Below are positions 7,358-15,028 of a stretch of DNA of 64,000 nt, piece by piece; the stretch's first letter is position 1; the number at the start of each line of letters is the position of its first letter. Source of the DNA: Aurantimicrobium minutum (GTDB lineage Bacteria; Actinomycetota; Actinomycetes; Actinomycetales; Microbacteriaceae). The notes under the pieces were generated by a model, which saw nothing but the letters and a program-made list of their open reading frames with translations, did no database searches and was not told the origin of the DNA. Both the position numbers and the translations under genes were made by a program. The DNA is taken from contig NZ_AP017457.1 in assembly GCF_002355535.1 (NCBI RefSeq), forward strand, positions 1,178,001 through 1,242,000. Reading direction: 5' to 3'.

Positions 7358-9031
7358 CTACAAATTTTCAAGGGCTTCAATCAAAGGCTCCCACTTTGAT
7401 TCCATGGCGAGTTTACGCAGGGACTGATTGTTGCTGAGAAGTTCAAAAGTCTCTTCAGAAAATTCTGGGTCTAGTCCTTCGTTCGCTTCGAACTCTTCAA
7501 TGAATTCTGGTATCCACAAGAATTCTGAAGTGAGATCTTCCTGGTTTTTTCTGATCTCCTGCAGAAGGATTTTCCAGAACTCCGCGGAAGGTTCGCAATT
7601 GTATGAGGCTTGTTCAAAAGCGTATTGCCATTCTGGCCAGAACCAACCATCGGATTTTAAAAGCGTTGCAACAAGCCAACCAGAGGAATCGATCTGGCCC
7701 AATACATCCATAATCTGGTCACGTTCAAGTGCATTAGATACCGCTGCAATCGAGCGAACTGGATCAAGATTTGACCGTTTGACTGCATACATCACGTTCT
7801 CTGAAGATACCGATGGGTTTGAAACAACTCCAAGGTCATAAAAGTTTATTGCTGCACAAGAACTTAGATCTTTGCTGAACGTGAAGAAAGATTCATCAGA
7901 GTTATTAACGCCAATAACCGTGGCAGCAACGGCCAAATCAGATGGTTCACTGTAGTAACCATCGCCACGTGTGTAATCGGGCCAAGTTACCTCTAATGCT
8001 GCGGAGAGCAAAAGTAATGACCTGCGGTCATCCTCATATTTGTTTGTCAAAGAGTAGGCCTGTTTTGCCCATGAACTGCGAATGTCATCATCTGATTCAG
8101 AGCCCTTGAAGAAAGCCGTCAGTTGAGCCTGAACTTGGGTTATATTTGAATCCTTTGCGGCGTCAAGGAGCGATTCAACCGTTGTTTCAAATTCAGACAC
8201 ACTTTCCCCCAAGCTTCCGCACGAGGTGCAGAACTTAGGGGCAGATGAGGTGCTTGAGTTAGACGAATGTGAGAATGACTGTGCCAACTCGTTGAGTTTT
8301 TGTTCATTCAAATCTGGGTTGATTTCGTCAATACTCTCTGTTTCTTGCATTTCCTCATCGAGGTTGACTGGTCCAGGGCGCGCGCTTTCTGCCTTTTCCC
8401 CGACGACAAACTGAATAGCGTCGCTACATGCCCGAACAATGACTTCACGGTCAATATCTATACCTGCCTCATGAAGCCCATTGTCTATTCCATTAACTAA
8501 GCCGTATATTGCTGCCGCTGGACTTTGCCGAAACGGTTCTTCAATAGAAGACCAAGTGTCCTGCTCAACAAATAACTTAATGAGACGAAGGTAGAGATCT
8601 TGGGGCTTTTCTTTTCCCCTAATGGGTTTCGAAATGTCTACCTTTTTCCATTTCTCCGAGTACTCCCAATTGACTCTGGTATCGAGTGGACGTGTTTCTC
8701 CTGAGTCGATGAGTTCGATGTATTCCTCTGCTTCATCCACAGGGCCCATATCCGCATCGATGATTGCTTGAAAATATTCTCGTGCAAGAGCAGTGTGTCC
8801 GCTTTCAAACTCAACAATGCCTAGGTTAGAACGCGCGTTCCAGGATTCGTATCCAGTATCCAGACGGATTAGGTCCTTGCACCACAGTCGTGCTTCGGCA
8901 AACCTTCTGGCCGGGATTAGGTGACTGAAGACCAGAGTGTTTGTGCACGCCCAACTTGTAGAGCCAAGTTCTGGCTGCTCAGCTAGTTCGACAAGAGATT
9001 CCTCTGCTGCTGAAATGTATGTTGCTGGCAA
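7358..9031 (-). CDS. Large acidic TPR-like protein with internal zinc knuckle, 557 aa
   Basis: The N-terminal ~110 residues look like tetratricopeptide-type helices (for example RSNLGIVEFESGHTALAREY). A single CxxC knuckle (FCTSCG) sits near residue 268. The remainder is acidic and helical with HEAT/TPR-like texture and no enzyme motif. The start is TTG at 9031, supported by a GAGGGA site; this site overlaps the stop of the upstream gene (9035-9037), so the two genes are translationally coupled. It is likely a scaffold or sensor partner of the small zinc-ribbon protein before it and perhaps of the divergent kinase at 9595. The function is inferred only from context. Confidence 0.65.
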   Translation of the reverse strand: MPATYISAAEESLVELAEQPELGSTSWACTNTLVFSHLIPARRFAEARLWCKDLIRLDTGYESWNARSNLGIVEFESGHTALAREYFQAIIDADMGPVDEAEEYIELIDSGETRPLDTRVNWEYSEKWKKVDISKPIRGKEKPQDLYLRLIKLFVEQDTWSSIEEPFRQSPAAAIYGLVNGIDNGLHEAGIDIDREVIVRACSDAIQFVVGEKAESARPGPVNLDEEMQETESIDEINPDLNEQKLNELAQSFSHSSNSSTSSAPKFCTSCGSLGESVSEFETTVESLLDAAKDSNITQVQAQLTAFFKGSESDDDIRSSWAKQAYSLTNKYEDDRRSLLLLSAALEVTWPDYTRGDGYYSEPSDLAVAATVIGVNNSDESFFTFSKDLSSCAAINFYDLGVVSNPSVSSENVMYAVKRSNLDPVRSIAAVSNALERDQIMDVLGQIDSSGWLVATLLKSDGWFWPEWQYAFEQASYNCEPSAEFWKILLQEIRKNQEDLTSEFLWIPEFIEEFEANEGLDPEFSEETFELLSNNQSLRKLAMESKWEPLIEALENL

Positions 9032-9034
9032 TTT

Positions 9035-9391
9035 CTATCCCTCGTCCATTTCTTCAATAAATTCCTCAAGAGAACTAAATCTGGTACCACGGGGAAATCC
9101 ACCGCCGGAGATAAATTCACCAAACGTCATTTCAATCAAATTCAATTGAGAAGCTGTAACAGCACTTGTTGGATTGTCATTGAGTGCACGTGCCACTTCA
9201 AGTGCATCAGGAATTTCTTCAAGGAATTCTTCAAAATCCTCAGACCAGTGATCCTTAACGTAAATAAGAATCTGAGCAATCACTACCTGCTCTTCTGAAG
9301 CTTGAACAGTTTGAGGAACAGACGAAGAGGGTGCCCCACATTGGGAACAAAAGGCACCGCTTATTTGGGTTCCGCAATTACTGCAAAACAA
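9035..9391 (-). CDS. Zinc-ribbon protein, about 118 aa
   Basis: The product opens with a double knuckle (FCSNCG and FCSQCG), followed by an acidic domain resembling those of the products of 1913-2269 and 2908-3189: a W.E.FEEFL block, then an ARALND block. I prefer the TTG at 9391, giving MFCSNCG, with a GGGGG tract 6 nt upstream; an in-frame TTG at 9412 is the alternative. The stop is used as part of the ribosome-binding region of 7358-9031, indicating an operon. It is divergent from the kinase gene at 9595, with ~200 bp between holding no other gene. Confidence 0.65.
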   Translation of the reverse strand: MFCSNCGTQISGAFCSQCGAPSSSVPQTVQASEEQVVIAQILIYVKDHWSEDFEEFLEEIPDALEVARALNDNPTSAVTASQLNLIEMTFGEFISGGGFPRGTRFSSLEEFIEEMDEG

Positions 9392-9594
9392 TGAATTCCC
9401 CCAAGACTTCAAAGTGTTTTAGAGCAAGCATATCCAAGCTACGGCTGTCTGAAAATGGCTTTGAGGAATTCCTACTTAATGGCCTCATCTTCGTGGCGCG
9501 ATTTTTGAATCCCTGGATCGAAGAAAAGAACTATTCCATAACGTGAATTTTGTTTTTGAACTTATGCTTGATACAGGATTAAGGCGGGGGAGTA

Positions 9595-10968
9595 ATGGCG
9601 AGCATGTCATTTGATAAGTGGCTTCTCAATCAAGGACATCTTGGTAGTTGGACGCTCAAGCACAAGTTAGGCAGTGGCGCTTTCGGTGTCGTTTTCAAAG
9701 CTGAGAAAAACGACATCAATAACACCAAGCGCATAGCCGCCATTAAGGTCATGTCACCAGAAACACATGGCAAAAAAGACCTGGAAGCAACTTTCAAACA
9801 CGAGTTCAATGTCCTCAGTAAACTCAACAGCCCCTACGTCCCCTCCGTTTTAGACAGCGGTGTTGCCCTGTTCAACAATGGTGAAACACCGGTTGAACTG
9901 ATGTGGTTTGCTATGGAGTTCATTGAGGGTGGAAACCTTCAAGATGAACTCAACCAGCACGGTGCTTTGAATGACACGGAATGGTTGGAGCTTTCTCACG
10001 ATCTTTTGTCGGCCCTTCAGGCAATTCACGAGAAAGAGATCATTCACCGAGACGTCAAGCCAGGAAATATTGCGCGCTTCTCCAGACGAACCATCCTTGT
10101 GGACTTCGGATTAGCGTCTTTTGTCGATATTGATGATCCGGGAGATGAACTGTTTGCATCAACTCCGGCATATGGTGCTCCTGAGCAACAGGACGGCAGT
10201 GACCCATCTCTTCTTCAATATCCTGTGGATCTATTTGCAGCTGGAGTTACGCTTGCATTTGCTGCTACACAAAAACTTCCCTGGGAAGCACCGACCAAAA
10301 CGGAAGTTGAAAACTTCGTTAAGGCTAACCCCCAGCTAGCGAAGCAAGTACCACCAGAGAGAATATTTCATGTTGCCTGGCTAGCAAAGAAAATGTCGGA
10401 GGCACCCAGGCTTGAGGGGCTTACTCCCCTGCAAAAGTCGATAATCGAACCGATGTTAGCTGTGAACCCTGCTCTACGAGGCACTGCAGCACAGCACTTG
10501 GCCACTGTGCAGCGCCACTTGCCACAAGGATCCTCGCGAAAAGGCACAGCTCCTGCAAACTTCAGAGTTCCCGGAAAAGCAAAAGCAGAGAAGGTCAAAC
10601 GAAACGTTGAAGGTGTTGCCTCACAGGTCAACGCAATAAATGACTACGTCGCGAAGACTCCCCCAGCGCAACGTAACTTCATCACCGTATGGGCATTTGC
10701 GATGTTCCTTGGTTTCTTTGGAGTAGACCGTTTTTATCTAGGAAAGATCTGGACGGGAGTCCTGAAACTCCTTACGTTCGGTGGATATGGAATTTGGGTA
10801 CTCGTCGATGTGATTATGTTGATGCTCAACAAGACCAGAGATAAGTGGGATAGGGAACTTCTCGACTATGAAAAGCACAGCAAGTTTGTGAAAATCTGGA
10901 GTGTTCCTATCCTGGTTGGTTTGTGGATTGCCTTGAACGTGTTCTCCCAGGTTTCTCCGAGGAGCTAA
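9595..10968 (+). CDS. Ser/Thr protein kinase with C-terminal TM2 domain, 457 aa
   Basis: The Hanks-type kinase domain is complete: glycine loop GSGAFGVVF (~25), VAIK-type lysine (AIKVM, ~51), catalytic HRDVKPGN (~150), DFG (~168) and an APE-like GAPEQ. A low-complexity basic linker follows. Residues ~360-425 form a TM2 domain (GFFGVDRFYLGK and a two-helix hydrophobic hairpin), with a further hydrophobic segment at the extreme C-terminus. The kinase would therefore be membrane-anchored by its tail, unlike PknB, which has a central TM segment and extracellular PASTA repeats. The ATG at 9595 follows a GGGGGAG site. It is divergent from a zinc-ribbon operon, which may supply its substrates or sensors (inference). 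Confidence 0.85.
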   Translation: MASMSFDKWLLNQGHLGSWTLKHKLGSGAFGVVFKAEKNDINNTKRIAAIKVMSPETHGKKDLEATFKHEFNVLSKLNSPYVPSVLDSGVALFNNGETPVELMWFAMEFIEGGNLQDELNQHGALNDTEWLELSHDLLSALQAIHEKEIIHRDVKPGNIARFSRRTILVDFGLASFVDIDDPGDELFASTPAYGAPEQQDGSDPSLLQYPVDLFAAGVTLAFAATQKLPWEAPTKTEVENFVKANPQLAKQVPPERIFHVAWLAKKMSEAPRLEGLTPLQKSIIEPMLAVNPALRGTAAQHLATVQRHLPQGSSRKGTAPANFRVPGKAKAEKVKRNVEGVASQVNAINDYVAKTPPAQRNFITVWAFAMFLGFFGVDRFYLGKIWTGVLKLLTFGGYGIWVLVDVIMLMLNKTRDKWDRELLDYEKHSKFVKIWSVPILVGLWIALNVFSQVSPRS

Positions 10969-11107
10969 ACCGCAGAACGTCTTTTCGAAGTATTGAAAAT
11001 ACGCAGAATCCTATTGGACTGCAAAAGGGAATTAGCTCAGAAATACGCAACAAAATCGGCAATAGGTAGCGCCGAAATGGTTCAAGTGAAACTAAATTAT
11101 TTTCATC

Positions 11108-12913
11108 CTATAGCGTGAATCTAGCTAGGGCTCTTTCGACTAACACATTGGTACGTGTATCAATCTGCTCCTTGGACCAGCTTGAAACTTCAAGTAGATC
11201 TGCGTTCAAAGCGAGGCCATTTCGATAACCGACTGGCCTGCCTGCCTGATCTTTTCGCTCTTTCTTTTCTTCGAAAGATTTGTTTCCCAGAGTTCCGTTG
11301 AAACCAGTGATGGTTAAGTTACCCAGATTGTGGACACAACTTCGTTGAATTGAAGCTGCCTCTTCTTTGCCCCCAAGCATCGCTATCCAAGATTTAGGAA
11401 GATTCTCGCCTTGAGGAAGGATGTGCTCGATAGTCCAGACGAATTGTTCTTTGTTTTGGCCAACGGCCTCTTTTGCCCATAGATCGACCAAAGATTCTTT
11501 GGTCATGGATTCTTTAGCTAGAGCTACGAGAACGAAACGAGTCGCTGCAGAGTTGTCGTCATAAACAGGGCCCCTCAATTGAGTAGCGAAAACATCATCT
11601 GAAGCAGATACAGCTTTCAACTCTTCTCTAATCGTTGAGAGGACTTCAACAGAAGTTTCGAGGTTTGACACTCGGTCGATGATCGACATGAAGATACGAT
11701 CTAAATCATAGGTAGGCGGAGTGTTTGTGAGATTTCTTCGAACAGAAAAATTGGTCAATAACTTAGTTATTTCTTCCAAGTCATTCGTGGAAAGACCCAG
11801 CCGTGCGTCGTTCACAAGCAAAAACAGCAACAACATATGTGCTGGTGCGCCCTGAGCTCGCGAAAGATCCAAAAGCAAATCATCGAGAGCTTGAGGCTTT
11901 TTTCCTTCTTCTCTATTTCCTAGAATTCGACCATACGCAGAAGTTGCAATTTCCATCCTGGAAATGAATTGCTTTAGATCGCCTTTGAGTAGCTCTTCAT
12001 AAACCCTGATGAGCTTAGACCTAGTAGCAATTGAGACTCCTTGAACAGCGAGGTCCCAATCATTTTTGAAGGCGTTGTAGAACTGTCTAAAGAATCGTTC
12101 CTGGCTTCCATAATCATCTCCAAGTGCTTCAAGCCAGCCGGACCATGCCTCATAGGCGTTTTCCACTGAAATATCTGAGCCTTTATCAGCCACAGAAAGC
12201 AAAGATGTCTTGATGAGGTCAATAGGAGTAAGTGGCAAACCACGATTGTTCAGAGATTCAAATAACACGAAAGCATCAGAGTGGTTCTCGACTTCAAGTT
12301 TGACCAAAATGGAACGCTTTACTCTCCCGTATAGAGAAAGTAACTCTGAAACTTCACTACCTGGTGTTGCCTCGAGATGAGACCCAATTCGTTTGCCGAA
12401 GTGGACGAGAGCTTTGGATATCCTTCTGACTCCAACATAGGTAACTTTTGGTTTCTGAAGCTCAAAACCTGCCTCGACCAAGAGTGAAACGTAATCATCG
12501 GAATTACAGTTTTGTTTTTGTAGTTGAAGTCTTTGACGAGTTGGATCCTTTAGGCACAACATCCTTCTAAGATTTGTAAGATCAGATTTTTGATCTTCAT
12601 CTAAAAGTTCATTTCGAGCAGAAAGTTCCTTGTAGAGAGCTAGCAGGAACAGGGACAAAGTAGTCATTCGTTGCTGGCCATCAACCAATTCAAGAACTGT
12701 CTGGGCGGCAGCATCCTGCGTTTTATTTACGCAAATAATCGTCCCGAGAAAGTGGCCAGAATCTGAATCCTCTTCGAGTAAGTCATCAAAAAGAGCGTCC
12801 CATTGATCTTTTCCCCACGAATACTCTCTTTGGTAAGGGGGGATGTCATAAATGATGTTGTTATCGGCACTCAACAGCGCATACAAAGGAGTTTGTGACA
12901 CAGATTTGATCAT
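11108..12913 (-). CDS. GmrSD-type DUF262/DUF1524 restriction endonuclease
   Basis: This is a single-chain fusion of the two halves of type IV GmrSD enzymes, which cut modified (for example glucosyl-hydroxymethylcytosine) phage DNA. The N-terminal DUF262 domain is marked by IPPYQREYSW (~23-35) and the nucleotide-site-like VDGQQRMTT (~75-85). The C-terminal DUF1524 HNH-type nuclease has EHILPQ (~493) and HNLGNLT followed by N..F..KK (~525-548). The ATG at 12913 is chosen over the ORF-maximal start at 12988 because AGGAGG (12922-12927) sits 8 nt before it. Length 601 aa is normal for fused members. It is divergent from the NYN gene and stands alone as a defence gene. Confidence 0.85.
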   Translation of the reverse strand: MIKSVSQTPLYALLSADNNIIYDIPPYQREYSWGKDQWDALFDDLLEEDSDSGHFLGTIICVNKTQDAAAQTVLELVDGQQRMTTLSLFLLALYKELSARNELLDEDQKSDLTNLRRMLCLKDPTRQRLQLQKQNCNSDDYVSLLVEAGFELQKPKVTYVGVRRISKALVHFGKRIGSHLEATPGSEVSELLSLYGRVKRSILVKLEVENHSDAFVLFESLNNRGLPLTPIDLIKTSLLSVADKGSDISVENAYEAWSGWLEALGDDYGSQERFFRQFYNAFKNDWDLAVQGVSIATRSKLIRVYEELLKGDLKQFISRMEIATSAYGRILGNREEGKKPQALDDLLLDLSRAQGAPAHMLLLFLLVNDARLGLSTNDLEEITKLLTNFSVRRNLTNTPPTYDLDRIFMSIIDRVSNLETSVEVLSTIREELKAVSASDDVFATQLRGPVYDDNSAATRFVLVALAKESMTKESLVDLWAKEAVGQNKEQFVWTIEHILPQGENLPKSWIAMLGGKEEAASIQRSCVHNLGNLTITGFNGTLGNKSFEEKKERKDQAGRPVGYRNGLALNADLLEVSSWSKEQIDTRTNVLVERALARFTL

Positions 12914-13077
12914 TTGAATTGCCTCCTGGCCTAGCTCGGTGGATTGACCACCTTCTCGGAGCGACCTTTTCAAAGATCTATTCCCCAAAACTAATCTAAC
13001 TGTGAAATTAGGAAGTCAGCATATGTAATGGGTGGATATTTTGGGGCGCAGATCAGAATGTCCGTGGCTCTAAGTAA

Positions 13078-13097
13078 GTTGATGTCACAACATCAAC
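13078..13097. promoter_or_regulatory. Inverted repeat just before the NYN gene
   Basis: A perfect 8-bp inverted repeat, GTTGATGT-caca-ACATCAAC, ends immediately before the GGAGGGG ribosome-binding site of the gene at 13113. The placement suits a repressor operator or a translation-controlling hairpin. It lies in the ~200-bp divergent region between the GmrSD gene and the NYN gene. Confidence 0.4.
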
Positions 13098-13112
13098 CGG
13101 AGGGGAATCTAG

Positions 13113-13586
13113 ATGAATATTCGTCACATCAACACAGCAAATCGCGAACTACACCTCATCGATATTGAAAATGAGCTCGGCACAGGTCAGGTCAAATCTG
13201 CAGATATTTCTCGCTTTTGCACCTTCTATCTTGAAGCGAACAATGTTCCTGCAGATGCACACATTGTTGTCGCATCAAGCAGTTCCCAGAACCTGCTTGA
13301 GTCAGCGTTCGGTTGGCCAGGCGCTCGCACGGTTTGGCTACCAGGACAGGACGGTGCTGACAGGGCATTACTTCAGATTGCCTACGAAGAAAATGTCGAG
13401 AAGCGCTATGACAAAGTTGTCATCGCTTCTGGCGACCACATTTTTGCCGAGGCAGCAGAAGCACTGCAAAACTTGGGTGTAAAGGTCAAGGTCTTTGCAC
13501 GTGCAGTATTTGTGAGCGTGCTTCTTCAATCTGCTTGCAATGATATTGAGCTTTACTCGGCTGAAGACTTCAGTTTGGCAGCATAG
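13113..13586 (+). CDS. NYN-domain (PIN-like) nuclease, 157 aa
   Basis: The sequence has the NYN/PIN-like layout. An early acidic strand reads HLIDIEN (~16-22), then a strand ending VVASSSS, a helix with GADRALL (D ~88), and a strand VIASGDHIF (D ~111) followed by a helix and VKVFAR. These are the usual acidic metal-binding positions of NYN ribonucleases, which cut RNA. It starts at ATG 13113 with a strong GGAGGGG site. It is followed 70 bp later by a helicase gene on the same strand. The pairing suggests a two-gene RNA or phage-response unit, which I cannot match to a named system. Confidence 0.75.
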   Translation: MNIRHINTANRELHLIDIENELGTGQVKSADISRFCTFYLEANNVPADAHIVVASSSSQNLLESAFGWPGARTVWLPGQDGADRALLQIAYEENVEKRYDKVVIASGDHIFAEAAEALQNLGVKVKVFARAVFVSVLLQSACNDIELYSAEDFSLAA

Positions 13587-13656
13587 AAATTTCTTTCAAT
13601 TAACACTTAGAAGGACTGTCAAGTAGTCAGTATTGTGAAATACACGCGGGGGGACT

Positions 13657-15015
13657 GTGGATCTTTATCAGTGGGAAGATATTGGCCGAAATGGCGATTA
13701 TGTAGGCCCTGAGCTACGCCAGTGGCAAAAGGAAGCACTTTGGCATTGGGAAGAAAACAATAACCATGGTGTTATCGAAGCAATTACTGGCACTGGCAAA
13801 TCTCTCGTTGGGGTTGCCGCAATCAGGCAAGTTCTTGCAGAAGGCGGTTGCGCACTAGTTTTAGTTCCCACTTCAGCACTTCTAGAACAATGGCATCGTA
13901 ATTTGGAAAAGGCTCTTCCGAGGGCCCGAATCGGCAAACTCACAGGTGGCAGGCATGACGATTTCAACTCCTACAACGTTCTCGTAAGTACAGTTCAAAC
14001 TGCCTGCAAGAATCAGCCAAAACCAAAAAGCTTGGCATTACTTGTTGCGGATGAAGCACATAGGTATGGATCGTCCCAGTTCAAAAATGCGCTAAGTAGC
14101 AGCTACAACCGCAAACTTGCGCTGTCGGGAACTTATGAAAGACAACAAGATGATGGTGTTGAGCAATACTTGAACCCCTTTTTTGATGGGGTCATCTACA
14201 CCTATGGCTACGGTCCCGCACTTCGAGACGACGTTGTTGCGCCTTTCAATCTGGCATTAGTAGCTACAGAATTCACACCACATGAACAACATGAATATGA
14301 CCTTGAAACAGAAAAATGTCGTAAGGCAAAGCGCTATCTCGTTAAGAATTGCTTCTATCCAGCTGAATGGCCAGAGTTCTTTGCGCAGGTGCAAACAAAG
14401 ATTAAAGACCACTCACGTGACACAGAGTCTTATTACTGCCGTCAGTATGTTGAAGGATTCGCACATCGTCGAAGCATTATGGCTGAGGCATCTGGTAAAG
14501 AAGAGCTCCTTGCAGGTATCAGAGATTCCCTCAATGAATCGAGTGGCACTTTGATTTTCACTGAAACAAAAGAGAGTGCCCGAAGGCTGGCATGGATTGC
14601 TGCACAAGCAACCACAGCAATGCCTTTGACAGGTGATGATAAGCAACAAGATAGAGAAGCTCGTCTCAAGGAATTTGGTTCCGGAAAGCTGAAAGTCATT
14701 TGCACTCCTCGAATACTTGATGAGGGTATCGATGTTCCGGAAGCTGAACTAGCAATCGTGATTGCCGCAAGCAAAAGCAAACGCCAAATGATCCAGCGCA
14801 TGGGTCGTGTGATTAGGAAGAAGTCTCCACCTAGAGCTGCCAAGATTCTCATAACCTATGTCAAGGGAACTTCAGAAGACCCCATTGACGGTGGTGGGCA
14901 TGAGGGATTCTTAGCTGAAGTTGAAGAGCATGCCAAACATGTTGAGTATTTGATGGGGAATAACACTGAACTAATTAAGAAATGGATAGAAACAGATTCA
15001 ACTCTGGAGTTATAA
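13657..15015 (+). CDS. SSL2-like superfamily 2 DEAD/DEAH helicase, 452 aa
   Basis: Motifs of an SF2 translocase are intact: Walker A GTGKS near residue 46-50, DEAH near 132, SGT near 153, an RILDEGIDVPEAE block near 350, and the arginine-finger motif QRMGRVIRKK near 380. This layout matches COG1061 (SSL2/RAD25-type) helicases, which often accompany nucleases in defence operons. The start is GTG at 13657, preceded by a GGGGGG tract. It ends 13 bp before the stop of the convergent UvrD-like gene. I see no fused nuclease, so the neighbouring NYN protein is the likely effector. Confidence 0.82.
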   Translation: MDLYQWEDIGRNGDYVGPELRQWQKEALWHWEENNNHGVIEAITGTGKSLVGVAAIRQVLAEGGCALVLVPTSALLEQWHRNLEKALPRARIGKLTGGRHDDFNSYNVLVSTVQTACKNQPKPKSLALLVADEAHRYGSSQFKNALSSSYNRKLALSGTYERQQDDGVEQYLNPFFDGVIYTYGYGPALRDDVVAPFNLALVATEFTPHEQHEYDLETEKCRKAKRYLVKNCFYPAEWPEFFAQVQTKIKDHSRDTESYYCRQYVEGFAHRRSIMAEASGKEELLAGIRDSLNESSGTLIFTETKESARRLAWIAAQATTAMPLTGDDKQQDREARLKEFGSGKLKVICTPRILDEGIDVPEAELAIVIAASKSKRQMIQRMGRVIRKKSPPRAAKILITYVKGTSEDPIDGGGHEGFLAEVEEHAKHVEYLMGNNTELIKKWIETDSTLEL

Positions 15016-15028
15016 AAGACTGGTTCAG

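Noticed and set aside
11028-11100. tRNA-like stretch (GGGAATTAGCTCAG followed later by GGTTCAAGT)
   Set aside because: The D-arm box and a T-loop-like box are present, but the D-stem, anticodon arm and acceptor cannot be paired with normal spacing. No tRNA gene is called.
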